Part shown: positions 56,684-64,000 of the stretch, piece by piece | Layout: every line of letters starts with the position of its first letter | How positions within the stretch are numbered: the first letter of the stretch is position 1 | Program-made: the position numbers and the translations under genes | NCBI GenBank assembly: GCA_964621605.1 | Contig: CAZUMJ010000004.1 | Coordinates: 1 to 64,000 of the forward strand | DNA length: 64,000 nt | Source: CAZUMJ01 sp964621605 | GTDB lineage: Bacteria > Actinomycetota > Acidimicrobiia > Acidimicrobiales > Iamiaceae | Direction of reading: 5' to 3' | Notes under the pieces: generated by a model | What the model saw: the letters and a program-made list of their open reading frames with translations, nothing else | Databases searched by the model: none | Told to the model about the DNA's origin: nothing

Positions 56684-58944
56684 CGGGGTCGTCCCGACGC
56701 CGCGCACAGCGAGTCGTACAACGCTTCGTGCGCTTGGACGCACCGCTCCCACGAGAACGCCTCCGCTCGGGTGCGTGCCGTCGCGCCCATGGCGGCCCGC
56801 CGTTCAGGATCGGCCAGGAGCTCGGCGAGCGCCGCGGCCAGCGCTGCGGGGTCGTCGGGAGGGACCAAGAGCCCCGTCGTCTGATCCTCGACCAACTCCG
56901 TCACCCCGCCGACCGCCGTGGCGACAACGGGAAGACCCGCTCCCATCGCCTCGAGCACGACCCCGGGGAGCCCTTCGGAGCGCGAGCTGAGGACCGCGAT
57001 CTGGGCATCGAGGAAGCACCGTGCGCCGTCGCGGACCGCTCCCTCGAACGTCACGGCGTCGCCCAAGCCGAGCTCTGCGACCAGCGCTTCGAGCCTCCCA
57101 CGCTCAGGACCGTCTCCGATGAGGCGCACCTGCGGCACCGGTTCGAGCAGGGCGAGCGCGCGGAGGAACACGTCGTGCGCCTTGACGGGACGCAGGCTCG
57201 CGACCATGACGACGACCGGCGGGGTCCGTTCGGGATGTGCCGACTCGGTCGGGAGGTCGAGGCCGTTCGCGATGACGTGCACCCGCGCCGGTTCGACCCC
57301 CTCGTGGTCGGGGACCGCTTCCGCGACGCGCGCCGAGTTGGCGACGATCGCGCTCGAGCACCGCGCGGAGAGTTGGTGCAGCCAACGGTGCCACCGACGA
57401 CTCGGGCGGTAATCGCTGAACTCCGCGCGGCGCCCGGCGATGCGTACCGGCACCCGTGCGAGCAGCCCGGCAGGCATGGCGAGCATGTATGCCCACGGGA
57501 GGCGCGCGTCGAGGATCTGTGGTCGTCCACGAAGCAGCGAGGTCCACACGCGCGCCAGCCCGCGCCCGGTGCGCATCGGGTGCCGAAGCGCGACGCCTTC
57601 GAAGCCGGCGCACGCGTACGGCACCCCCGCGGCGCGAAGGTCCGCGCTCAGTGGCCCGTCTCTCCCGACCACGACGACGTCGACGACGCGGCCACGGCCG
57701 TGGAGCTCCGTGGCGAGACGTACGAGCTGACGCTCGGCCCCTCCCGGCTGCAACGAGCCGATCACCAGGCGCACACCGCCGCGTTGCGCGGTGCGGCGGG
57801 CCCGCCGCAGGCGACGACGCCCACGTGCGGTCTCGGCGAGAGCCTCCGTGTAGATCTGTTCACGGGCATCGACGACCGATGGCCAGCTCCATGCGTGCGC
57901 GGCGGTGCGCGCCGCAACACCCATGCGGGTGCGCAAGGACGGATCTGCGGCCAACCGTTCGATCGCCGCTGCAAGGGCTTCGGGGTCGCGTGGCGGCACC
58001 AAGATGCCCGTCTCGCCGTCGACGATGAGCTCGGGCACGCCGCCCACCGCGGTGGCCACGGTCGGGAGCCCCGCTGCCATCGCCTCAAGGACGGCGTTGG
58101 GCGTCCCTTCGGAATGCGACGGCAGCACCGCGAGCTGCGCGTCGCCGAACCGCGCCGCCCCGTTCTGCACCGACCCTTCGAACACGATGCGACCCGCAAG
58201 ACCCGCTGCTGCGACCTGCGCTTCGAGCGCGTGGCGCTCCGGGCCGTCGCCGACCAGGTGCGTCATCGGTGGGTCGTCCATCTGTGCCAGCGCCGCGATC
58301 AGATCCGCGTGCCCCTTCACCGGTCGGAGGTTCGCGACCACCATCGCGGTCGGTGGCTGCACCTCCGGAGCCGCTCGAACGCCGGCAAGGTCGACGCCGT
58401 TGGCGACCACGCGGAGCCTCGTCGCGGGAACGCCCTCCGCACGCGCCGCGACCTCCGCGAGCGCCTCAGAGCCTGCCAGCACCCGTGACGTACAGCGATT
58501 CGTCAGTGCGTTCAGCCGCCAGTGCAACGGGCGGCGCAGCGACGGGGGCGGCCACGCCCCCACCCGGTTCGTGACGGTCACCGGCACGCCCGCGAGACGA
58601 GCAACAGGAACCGTGAAGAGGGCGGCGGTGGTGAGCCTGGCATGCACGACATCGGGACGCCCGGCCAACAAGAAGCGGTACGCGGCACCCAGCCGGAGCA
58701 CGGCGCGCGCCGCAGAGCCGCGGTGCTGTCGCTCGAGGCCGGCCACGAACGTCGGGACGCCTGCATCGGCGAGGTCGGCCGCGAGCGGCCCTCCCCCGAG
58801 CAGCGCGAGCATGCGCACGTCGTGGCCGCGCCGATGCAACTCGATCGCCACTCGCACCAGCTGACGCTCCGCTCCTCCGACCTCGAGGGTGCCCGCCACC
58901 AACGCGACACGAAGGCGCGCGGCCGGCAGCACGGGCTCAGGCAT
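56680..58944 (-). CDS. Tandem fusion of two GT4 glycosyltransferases
   Basis: A 754-residue protein with two complete GT-B glycosyltransferases in one frame. Domain 1 (about 1-365) starts VAGTLEVGGAERQLVRVAIEL and has SHSEGTPNAVLEAMAAGLP. A basic linker (RGRRRLRRARRTAQR) follows. Domain 2 (about 380-754) starts VIGSLQPGGAERQLVRLATEL and has SRSEGLPGVVLEAMGAGLP. No stop or start lies between them. Two successive sugar additions by one chain are the natural reading. ATG 58944 overlaps the end of the asparagine synthetase gene by 8 bases. Confidence 0.88.
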   Translation of the reverse strand: MPEPVLPAARLRVALVAGTLEVGGAERQLVRVAIELHRRGHDVRMLALLGGGPLAADLADAGVPTFVAGLERQHRGSAARAVLRLGAAYRFLLAGRPDVVHARLTTAALFTVPVARLAGVPVTVTNRVGAWPPPSLRRPLHWRLNALTNRCTSRVLAGSEALAEVAARAEGVPATRLRVVANGVDLAGVRAAPEVQPPTAMVVANLRPVKGHADLIAALAQMDDPPMTHLVGDGPERHALEAQVAAAGLAGRIVFEGSVQNGAARFGDAQLAVLPSHSEGTPNAVLEAMAAGLPTVATAVGGVPELIVDGETGILVPPRDPEALAAAIERLAADPSLRTRMGVAARTAAHAWSWPSVVDAREQIYTEALAETARGRRRLRRARRTAQRGGVRLVIGSLQPGGAERQLVRLATELHGRGRVVDVVVVGRDGPLSADLRAAGVPYACAGFEGVALRHPMRTGRGLARVWTSLLRGRPQILDARLPWAYMLAMPAGLLARVPVRIAGRRAEFSDYRPSRRWHRWLHQLSARCSSAIVANSARVAEAVPDHEGVEPARVHVIANGLDLPTESAHPERTPPVVVMVASLRPVKAHDVFLRALALLEPVPQVRLIGDGPERGRLEALVAELGLGDAVTFEGAVRDGARCFLDAQIAVLSSRSEGLPGVVLEAMGAGLPVVATAVGGVTELVEDQTTGLLVPPDDPAALAAALAELLADPERRAAMGATARTRAEAFSWERCVQAHEALYDSLCAASGRPR

Positions 58945-60784
58945 TCCGTTCGAGCCACCCGGCGAGCACGAGGAGCATCCACGCGGCATGCCCCACCCCC
59001 TTGCCCGCAAGCAGCTCGTCGAGCACGGCGCTCGTGGCCTCGGCGCGCAGAGGCGCCGGCGGTGACCGGAAGAGCTCGACGAGCTCGGGGCGCCGTTCGA
59101 ACGCCCGTGGCAGCCACTCGCCGATCGGGAAGGAGAACCCCTGCTTCTTACGATGGAGGAAGTCGTCCGCGAAGCCACGCTCGGCGAGCAGCGCCTTGAG
59201 CGGCCACTTGCGCACGCCGTCGCGCACCTTCACCGACGCCGGCATGCGTCCCGCCAGCCGGGCGACGTGTGCGCCCAGGAGCGGGACGCGAGCCTCCAGC
59301 GACACGGCCATGGTCGCCCGGTCGACCTTCGTGAGGATGTCAGCGGGAAGGTACTGCTCGATGTCGACGCGCATGGCTGCGTCGAGCGCCGCCGCCTTGT
59401 TCCACGGCATCGGTCGATGATCTGCAGCGACGAGGGGTGGAAGCGCCCCCGCGGGCGTCCCGATCAGCTCTTCGACTCGCGCGTACGACTGCACGACGAG
59501 CATGCCGGCCGCGCCGAAACCCCCACGGTCGAGCTCGTCCACTGAGCGGCCGGCGATGGTGACCACCCGGCGGCCGACGCGGGCCGGCACCCGCGCGACC
59601 TGACGGACCAGCGCGCGGGGTAGGGCGTCGACCAGCGCCGCGCTGCGCGCGAAGTCGTACCGGGCATACCCGGCGAAGAGCTCGTCGCCGCCGTCCCCGC
59701 TCAACACGACGCGCAGCTCGCCGGCCGCGACCTCTGAGACGAGCATCGTGGGAATCGCGCTGAAGTCGCCGAAGGGCTCGTCGTACACATCCACGACACG
59801 GTCGCAGAGCCGGTCGAAGTCGGACTCGTGGAGCTCGGTGACGGTGAGGTCGACGTCGAGGTGGCGGGCCGCTTCTTCCATGAAGGGGCGCTCGTCGTTG
59901 CCGGTGCCGGGCACGCTGATCCCGAACGCCTTGATGCCCGGGTGCAGATCGCTCGCAACGGCCGAGACCAGCGTCGAATCGATGCCACCGGACAGGAAGA
60001 CGCCGAGCGGACGATCGGAGATGAGCTGACGCTCGACGGACTTCTCCACGGCGAAACGGGTACGCCCGAGCCAGTCATCTTCGGGGAGGTCGGGCTGTGG
60101 TGGCACCGGCTGGTGGAACTGCTCGACGGTCACCGACCGCAGCGTCTCGAGATCGAACACCTCGACGGTGCCGCAGGGAACCCGTCGGACGTTGCGCCAC
60201 GGGCTCAACGGCTCAGGCACGTACTGGTAGCGCAGGTACAGCGCGAGCGCCACGTCGTCGTAACCGTCGCGGAGCGAGCCCAACTCGCGCAGCGCCTTCG
60301 GCTCTGACGCGAACGAGACATGTCCCGGTGTGGCACGAACGAACAGCGGCTTCACGCCGAACTCGTCGCGCGCGAGGACCAGCCGACCGGCCCGACGATC
60401 GACCACCGCCACCGCGAAGATGCCATCGAGAAACCCGAACGCGGCCACCCCGAACTCGAGGTAGCAGGCGAGCACCACCTCGGTGTCGCACGTCGTGGCG
60501 AACTCGTGACCCCGTGCTCGCAGCCGGGTGCGGAGATCGTCGGTGTTGTAGATCTCGCCGTTGAAGATGACCCCGACGTCGTCGCGCCAGAACGGCTGGC
60601 GGCCCTGCGCGGGGTCGCGGATCGCCAAGCGGCACATGCCCCATGCCCCGTGCCCTTCGATGCCGGCGGCGAACTCGTCGTCGGGGCCGCGATGCCGCAT
60701 CACCTTGACGGCCCGATCGACGGTCGATGTCGCGGCCGGGACGTCAACCCGATCGGTTTCGAAGATCCCTACGATCCCGCACAT
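58937..60784 (-). CDS. asnB: Asparagine synthetase (glutamine-hydrolysing) in a glycan locus
   Basis: A 615-residue two-domain amidotransferase. The mature N-terminal Cys2 (MCGIVGIF) hydrolyses glutamine; the C-terminal synthetase domain has the pyrophosphatase loop LGVFLSGGIDSTLVSA and a LSGDGGDELFAGY block. AsnB-like enzymes are frequent in exopolysaccharide clusters, where they may amidate sugars such as uronic acids instead of making asparagine. ATG 60784 has an AGGAGG site. The gene is followed without a gap by glycosyltransferase genes. Confidence 0.92.
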   Translation of the reverse strand: MCGIVGIFETDRVDVPAATSTVDRAVKVMRHRGPDDEFAAGIEGHGAWGMCRLAIRDPAQGRQPFWRDDVGVIFNGEIYNTDDLRTRLRARGHEFATTCDTEVVLACYLEFGVAAFGFLDGIFAVAVVDRRAGRLVLARDEFGVKPLFVRATPGHVSFASEPKALRELGSLRDGYDDVALALYLRYQYVPEPLSPWRNVRRVPCGTVEVFDLETLRSVTVEQFHQPVPPQPDLPEDDWLGRTRFAVEKSVERQLISDRPLGVFLSGGIDSTLVSAVASDLHPGIKAFGISVPGTGNDERPFMEEAARHLDVDLTVTELHESDFDRLCDRVVDVYDEPFGDFSAIPTMLVSEVAAGELRVVLSGDGGDELFAGYARYDFARSAALVDALPRALVRQVARVPARVGRRVVTIAGRSVDELDRGGFGAAGMLVVQSYARVEELIGTPAGALPPLVAADHRPMPWNKAAALDAAMRVDIEQYLPADILTKVDRATMAVSLEARVPLLGAHVARLAGRMPASVKVRDGVRKWPLKALLAERGFADDFLHRKKQGFSFPIGEWLPRAFERRPELVELFRSPPAPLRAEATSAVLDELLAGKGVGHAAWMLLVLAGWLERNA

Positions 60785-60859
60785 GTCGGCCTCCTGAGTC
60801 GGGCATAGGTCCGGGCGGCCGACCACGCCGCGCCCTGAAGACGGGGAGATGGGTGCACG

Positions 60860-61963
60860 TCAGCCCAGCGATCCTACGAGGGCGCGCAACTCGTGGATGA
60901 CCGCTTCCTGGCTCGGACAACGCGCTTGACGCGCCGCGCCGCGTGCAGGGTCGACGCCATCGCGCGCGTCGTCGAGTGCAGCGGTGAGCGCAGCTGCGAT
61001 TGCCGACTGGTCACCCGCAGGGACGACTCGGCCTTCGTCGCCGACGAGCTCTGCCACGTCGCCCACATCGGTCGCGACGACGCCGAGACCACGCGCCAGC
61101 GCCTCGAGCACGGCCCGGGGGAGGCTTTCCGCATGAGAGGTGTGCAGCAGCACGTCGGATCCGTCGTAGTCCTCGGGCGTGAGGGAATGCCCGCTCACCA
61201 CCGTCACCCGACCGTGCAGGTCGAGGGCACTGACATGGCGCGTCAGGGCGACGCTCCGGCTGGTGTAGATGGTCGCCACCCAGTCATCACGTGTCGCGAG
61301 GGACGCCAGGACCTGGAGCGCGTCGGGGTGCCCCTTCTCGGAGCGGTCCGTGCCGACGATGATGATGCGCACGGTGTCACGTGCCCCACGCGGCGGGAGC
61401 GGGCTCAGCCAGGCCTCGTCGACCCCGCTCCAAATGGTGATCGAACGTGACGGCTCGATGCCGACAGCATCGACGAGCATGCGCCTGGCCGCGTGCGAGT
61501 TCGCGACGTACCGGTCGACCCGCGGGCTGGTGACACGGTCGACCAGGTTGTGCCACGGACGACGCCAGGTGTCGAGGCCTCGCTGCGCGGACAACACCAG
61601 CGGTCGCCGACCCTGGCGGTCTTGCACGCTCGCCTTGCGCACGGCCACGCGGATCAGCAACGACCAACGCAAGCCGAACGGCCAGACCACCGTGGGGCGC
61701 AGGCTGCGCAGCGTGCGCAACGCGCCCGCAAGGCCCTGCACCCGGATGAGGGGAACATCGAGACGATCGGCGAGTTGGCTCACGGCCCCGTGGCCATGGT
61801 CTCGCGCGATCACGACGAAGTCGCCGCCGCGTGCACGGTCTGCGGCAGCCAGTTCGAGGGTGCTGCGCTCCGCGCCCCCGAGGCCACCCGAGCCGACGAG
61901 AAGCGCCACGATCAGCCCGCGCTCGTCGCGGGGATAGACCGGGTGGGGACGGGCGTGGGTCAC
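60860..61963 (-). CDS. GT4-like glycosyltransferase
   Basis: A 367-residue GT-B protein. VALLVGSGGLGGAERSTLELA is the N-terminal loop, VANSHAARRMLVDAVGI precedes the second domain, IIIVGTDRSEKGHPDALQVL is its first strand and SHAESLPRAVLEALARGLGV the donor site. The C-terminal residues are Ala/Arg-rich. GTG 61963 overlaps the stop of the propeller protein gene as GTGA. A 75-base gap separates its end from asnB, in which I see no clear signal. Confidence 0.87.
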   Translation of the reverse strand: MTHARPHPVYPRDERGLIVALLVGSGGLGGAERSTLELAAADRARGGDFVVIARDHGHGAVSQLADRLDVPLIRVQGLAGALRTLRSLRPTVVWPFGLRWSLLIRVAVRKASVQDRQGRRPLVLSAQRGLDTWRRPWHNLVDRVTSPRVDRYVANSHAARRMLVDAVGIEPSRSITIWSGVDEAWLSPLPPRGARDTVRIIIVGTDRSEKGHPDALQVLASLATRDDWVATIYTSRSVALTRHVSALDLHGRVTVVSGHSLTPEDYDGSDVLLHTSHAESLPRAVLEALARGLGVVATDVGDVAELVGDEGRVVPAGDQSAIAAALTAALDDARDGVDPARGAARQARCPSQEAVIHELRALVGSLG

Positions 61964-62898
61964 CGTGTGACCACCCGGTGCAGCACGCGGCGCGGACCGG
62001 CCATAGGCGTGCGCGCGAACCGACAGGCATCGATGAAGGTGACCTCCGTCGTCCCGCTGATGGTGTGGAAGCCGTTGCGATGCCGCCACGTGCGTGGGGG
62101 CACGACCTCCGCAAGGGGAGCTTCCTCGAAGACCCGTCCGTCGAAGGTCACCTCGTGGAACATGATGCCGCGGCCGTAGTCGGTGCGTCCGTCCTGCGCA
62201 GGACGGACGAGCCTCCCGTCGGAGATGCGCACCAACGGCCCCGCCGGCCGTCGGCAGTGAGCCGGCGCATCGGAGCGCACCCGTCGTTCCCGCCAGCGGC
62301 CGAACAGGTCGGCTGCGATGAACACGCGAAAGCGAGGGTCGCGACCACCCGGGTCGACACCCATGAGCACCCACTCACCGTCCAACTGCCCGAGCGTCGG
62401 GTCGGTGAGCGGCGGCACGCCTTGCAGTCGACCGGCACGCGTCCAGCGGGTGGGTGACTCGCCGATGTACATGGGCACCCCGTCGTCGGCCGAGGTGTCG
62501 GGGACGCAGACGAGGTGATCGCCATCGACCACGACGGTGGGGTAGGCCAGGTGCCGGTCGGGCTCCGCGATCGCCACGGTCTGCTCGGCGAACCCGGCGG
62601 GGTCGTAGCGCACCGCGGCGATCACGCCACGGCCCAACAACGGCTGGTAGAGCTCATGGAGGACCCAGGTCTCGCCCTGCCAGATGAAGGCACGGGGATC
62701 GGCGACGAAGCGCCCCGGACCCCCGCCCTCAAGCCACTGAATGCGTGTCGCGGTGGGGAAGTGGCCCTCGCGCAACAGCGTCTCGACCACCTCGTCGACT
62801 CCCATCGGGAGCGCGCCGATGACCCACTCGCGCTCGATGAAGGCACCGAAAGCGAGACGGCCCGCCGACCGACGGAGATCAGACGGAATCGGAGTCAA
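61960..62898 (-). CDS. Beta-propeller protein like the GINT1 N-terminal domain
   Basis: A 312-residue protein resembling the N-terminal domain of plant glucosamine inositolphosphorylceramide transferase, a five-bladed propeller related to GH43-type folds and also found in bacterial glycan loci. Repeated blades read RFVADPRAFIWQGETWVLHE, HLAYPTVVVDGDHLVCVPDT, DPTLGQLDGEWVLMGV and RPAGPLVRISDGRLVRPAQD. Whether it binds or cleaves sugars is not known. No ATG is near the front. TTG 62898, overlapping the GNAT gene by 20 bases, gives the most complete domain, and an ATG near 62807 would shorten it. Confidence 0.7.
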   Translation of the reverse strand: MTPIPSDLRRSAGRLAFGAFIEREWVIGALPMGVDEVVETLLREGHFPTATRIQWLEGGGPGRFVADPRAFIWQGETWVLHELYQPLLGRGVIAAVRYDPAGFAEQTVAIAEPDRHLAYPTVVVDGDHLVCVPDTSADDGVPMYIGESPTRWTRAGRLQGVPPLTDPTLGQLDGEWVLMGVDPGGRDPRFRVFIAADLFGRWRERRVRSDAPAHCRRPAGPLVRISDGRLVRPAQDGRTDYGRGIMFHEVTFDGRVFEEAPLAEVVPPRTWRHRNGFHTISGTTEVTFIDACRFARTPMAGPRRVLHRVVTR

Positions 62899-63895
62899 GG
62901 TAGGAGAAATACCACGCGGACGGATCGAAGGCTTCGAGTAGCTCTGGCTTGCGGCGGTTGAACACGCGAACGCCGGCAAAGACTCGTACGGGCTGCAACG
63001 CTGCCGGCGCCCGCAGGAACCCGGCCCGACGAAAGTACAGCTGGTTCGGCGCGAAGCGCGGGTTCCAGGCCAACGCGACGCGGCACCCTCGGCGCCGAGC
63101 AACGCTGAGCATGCCCCGCAGCAAGTTGGCACCGCTCCGTTCTGCAGCGGGATCGACGAGCAGGTCGAGGACTTGCCCGACACGCTGGCCGTACCGTCGC
63201 CCGACCGCCAGCGCGCCGAAGCCGACCAGGCGACCGCGCTCGAACGCCCCGAGCCTGACGTAGTCGACGTCTGGGCGCTCATCGAGCCTCCAGCGCAAGA
63301 ACGCGTAGTCACGCACGGCCGTGACGCGGAGTTGCGCGGCGATCCGATGCCACAGGAGCTCGACCGACTCGGGCACCTCGGAGAGCTCGACGATGCCGTG
63401 CACCCCGACGGCACCGGCACCTCGATGCAACCCGGGCGCCGCGACGGCGGCGGTTGGGAGCGGACGGACGACGAGCGGCACCGGTCCGAGCGACTCCCAT
63501 CCCAACGATTCGAAGAAGCCGGGTGCCGCGACCTCGTTGGGGAACCCGTAGACCGCTTGCACGTTGCGCTCGGCGAGGCGCGTGTACACGTCCTCTGCGA
63601 GCCGGAGGTACAGCCCACGCCCCTTCCATGCCTCATCCGTCATCACGTCGAGGGACTGCACGGCAGACACCTCGCTGCCGCGGATGGAAAGGCGACGAGG
63701 GACGACCGCGTAGTGCACACCGAGGCCACCCGCGTCGTTTCGAATCCCACGCGTCATGCCCGCACCCGCCGGACCGTGCAGATACTGCCAACGCAATGCG
63801 TCGAGCGTGCGTGAACGGTCAGCGTCCGCGAAGAGCTGCTGCACAGCCGTCAGGTAGGCATCGTCGGGCGGGTCGCCCCAGACCTGCTCCGTCAT
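62879..63895 (-). CDS. Double GNAT-fold acetyltransferase-like protein
   Basis: A 338-residue protein. The N-terminal half is a GNAT domain with the acetyl-CoA loop DEAWKGRGLYLRLAEDVYTRL and a NVQAVYGFPNEVAAPGFFESLGW tail. The C-terminal half (VDYVRLGAFERGRLVGFGALA, SGANLLRGMLSVARRRG) resembles a second GNAT or FemAB-like domain. Similar proteins in polysaccharide clusters acylate sugars or peptides. ATG 63895 sits in an ATGA overlap with a frame that enters from beyond the window. Confidence 0.8.
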   Translation of the reverse strand: MTEQVWGDPPDDAYLTAVQQLFADADRSRTLDALRWQYLHGPAGAGMTRGIRNDAGGLGVHYAVVPRRLSIRGSEVSAVQSLDVMTDEAWKGRGLYLRLAEDVYTRLAERNVQAVYGFPNEVAAPGFFESLGWESLGPVPLVVRPLPTAAVAAPGLHRGAGAVGVHGIVELSEVPESVELLWHRIAAQLRVTAVRDYAFLRWRLDERPDVDYVRLGAFERGRLVGFGALAVGRRYGQRVGQVLDLLVDPAAERSGANLLRGMLSVARRRGCRVALAWNPRFAPNQLYFRRAGFLRAPAALQPVRVFAGVRVFNRRKPELLEAFDPSAWYFSYLDSDSV

Positions 63896-64000
63896 CGCAC
63901 AGCCTGCACCTCACCCGCCGCACGGGTGAGCAACCGCGCGGACGGATCTGTCACAGGTGCTCGACGTTGGGCGCCGGCGCGAAGCGGTGACGGGTGTCGA
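63892..64000 (-). CDS. C-terminal fragment of an upstream gene cut by the window edge
   Basis: A frame open from the window edge (base 64000) to a TGA at 63894-63892, giving 35 residues ending RAAGEVQAVR. It overlaps the GNAT start as ATGA, the junction used throughout this operon, which is the main reason to believe it is coding. The piece is too short to assign. Confidence 0.4.
   Translation of the reverse strand, partial: RHPSPLRAGAQRRAPVTDPSARLLTRAAGEVQAVR

Noticed and set aside
56278..58488. 736-codon plus-strand frame opposite the fused glycosyltransferase gene
   Set aside because: Antisense shadow with Arg/His/Ala-rich low-complexity composition and no recognisable motif, while the other strand encodes clear GT4 domains.

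Overview
The window looks like a chromosomal segment of a GC-rich actinobacterium, most plausibly from the class Acidimicrobiia or a close relative. I infer this from BldC, the clpS-DUF2017 pair, an F420-type LLM oxidoreductase, a caa3-type oxidase with a full ctaA/ctaB set, frequent GTG starts and promoters that sit directly on start codons. No phage, insertion sequence, rRNA or CRISPR array was seen. The first ~66 bases are nearly pure G and look like a sequencing artefact at a contig end.

Layout. (1) 484-3022: thiol-disulfide pair (TlpA-like and CcdA-like) and an F420-type oxidoreductase. (2) 3033-7529: pdxH, then a glycine-betaine/choline-type ABC importer with two permeases, a divergent ATPase and a binding protein whose two lobes are in reversed order. 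(3) 7522-12571: serS, an ABC-2 exporter, an acyltransferase-3 and a GNAT enzyme. (4) 12589-12714: 18-bp tandem repeats. (5) 12722-23286: respiratory block with a CtaG-like assembly factor, subunits IV, III, I and II (with fused cytochrome c), an unknown membrane protein, a second subunit III, a second subunit I that lacks nearly all metal ligands, ctaB and divergent ctaA. (6) 23240-34600: clpS, DUF2017, a zinc-ribbon membrane protein, tRNA-Glu, a DUF1778/GNAT toxin-antitoxin-like pair, two paralogous S15-type hydrolases, tRNA-Asp, tRNA-Phe, an alpha/beta hydrolase, a HAD phosphatase, malic enzyme and bldC. (7) 34700-64000: a large cell-surface glycan region.

The glycan region contains an epimerase, a DUF4012 protein, an LPXTG-type surface protein, and a Wzz/BY-kinase with an eight-tyrosine tail. 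A PglF/PglE/PglC-like amino-sugar route follows, with a formyltransferase and a PIG-L deacetylase. Next comes a tightly coupled operon of Wzm/Wzt-like ABC exporter, O-antigen polymerase/ligase-like protein, acyl carrier protein, AMP-ligase, LuxE-like, LuxC-like and glycosyltransferase. The last part holds GT4 glycosyltransferases (one a tandem fusion), asparagine synthetase, a GINT1-N-like propeller protein and a GNAT enzyme.

The strongest candidates for something undescribed are: the ACP/AMP-ligase/LuxE/LuxC acyl-activation and reduction cassette inside a polysaccharide export operon; the metal-ligand-free oxidase subunit I paralogue encoded with a complete caa3 oxidase; and the circularly permuted betaine-type binding protein. 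Many start codons here lie 6-8 bases after a TANNNT box, which implies widespread leaderless transcription and helped to fix several starts.
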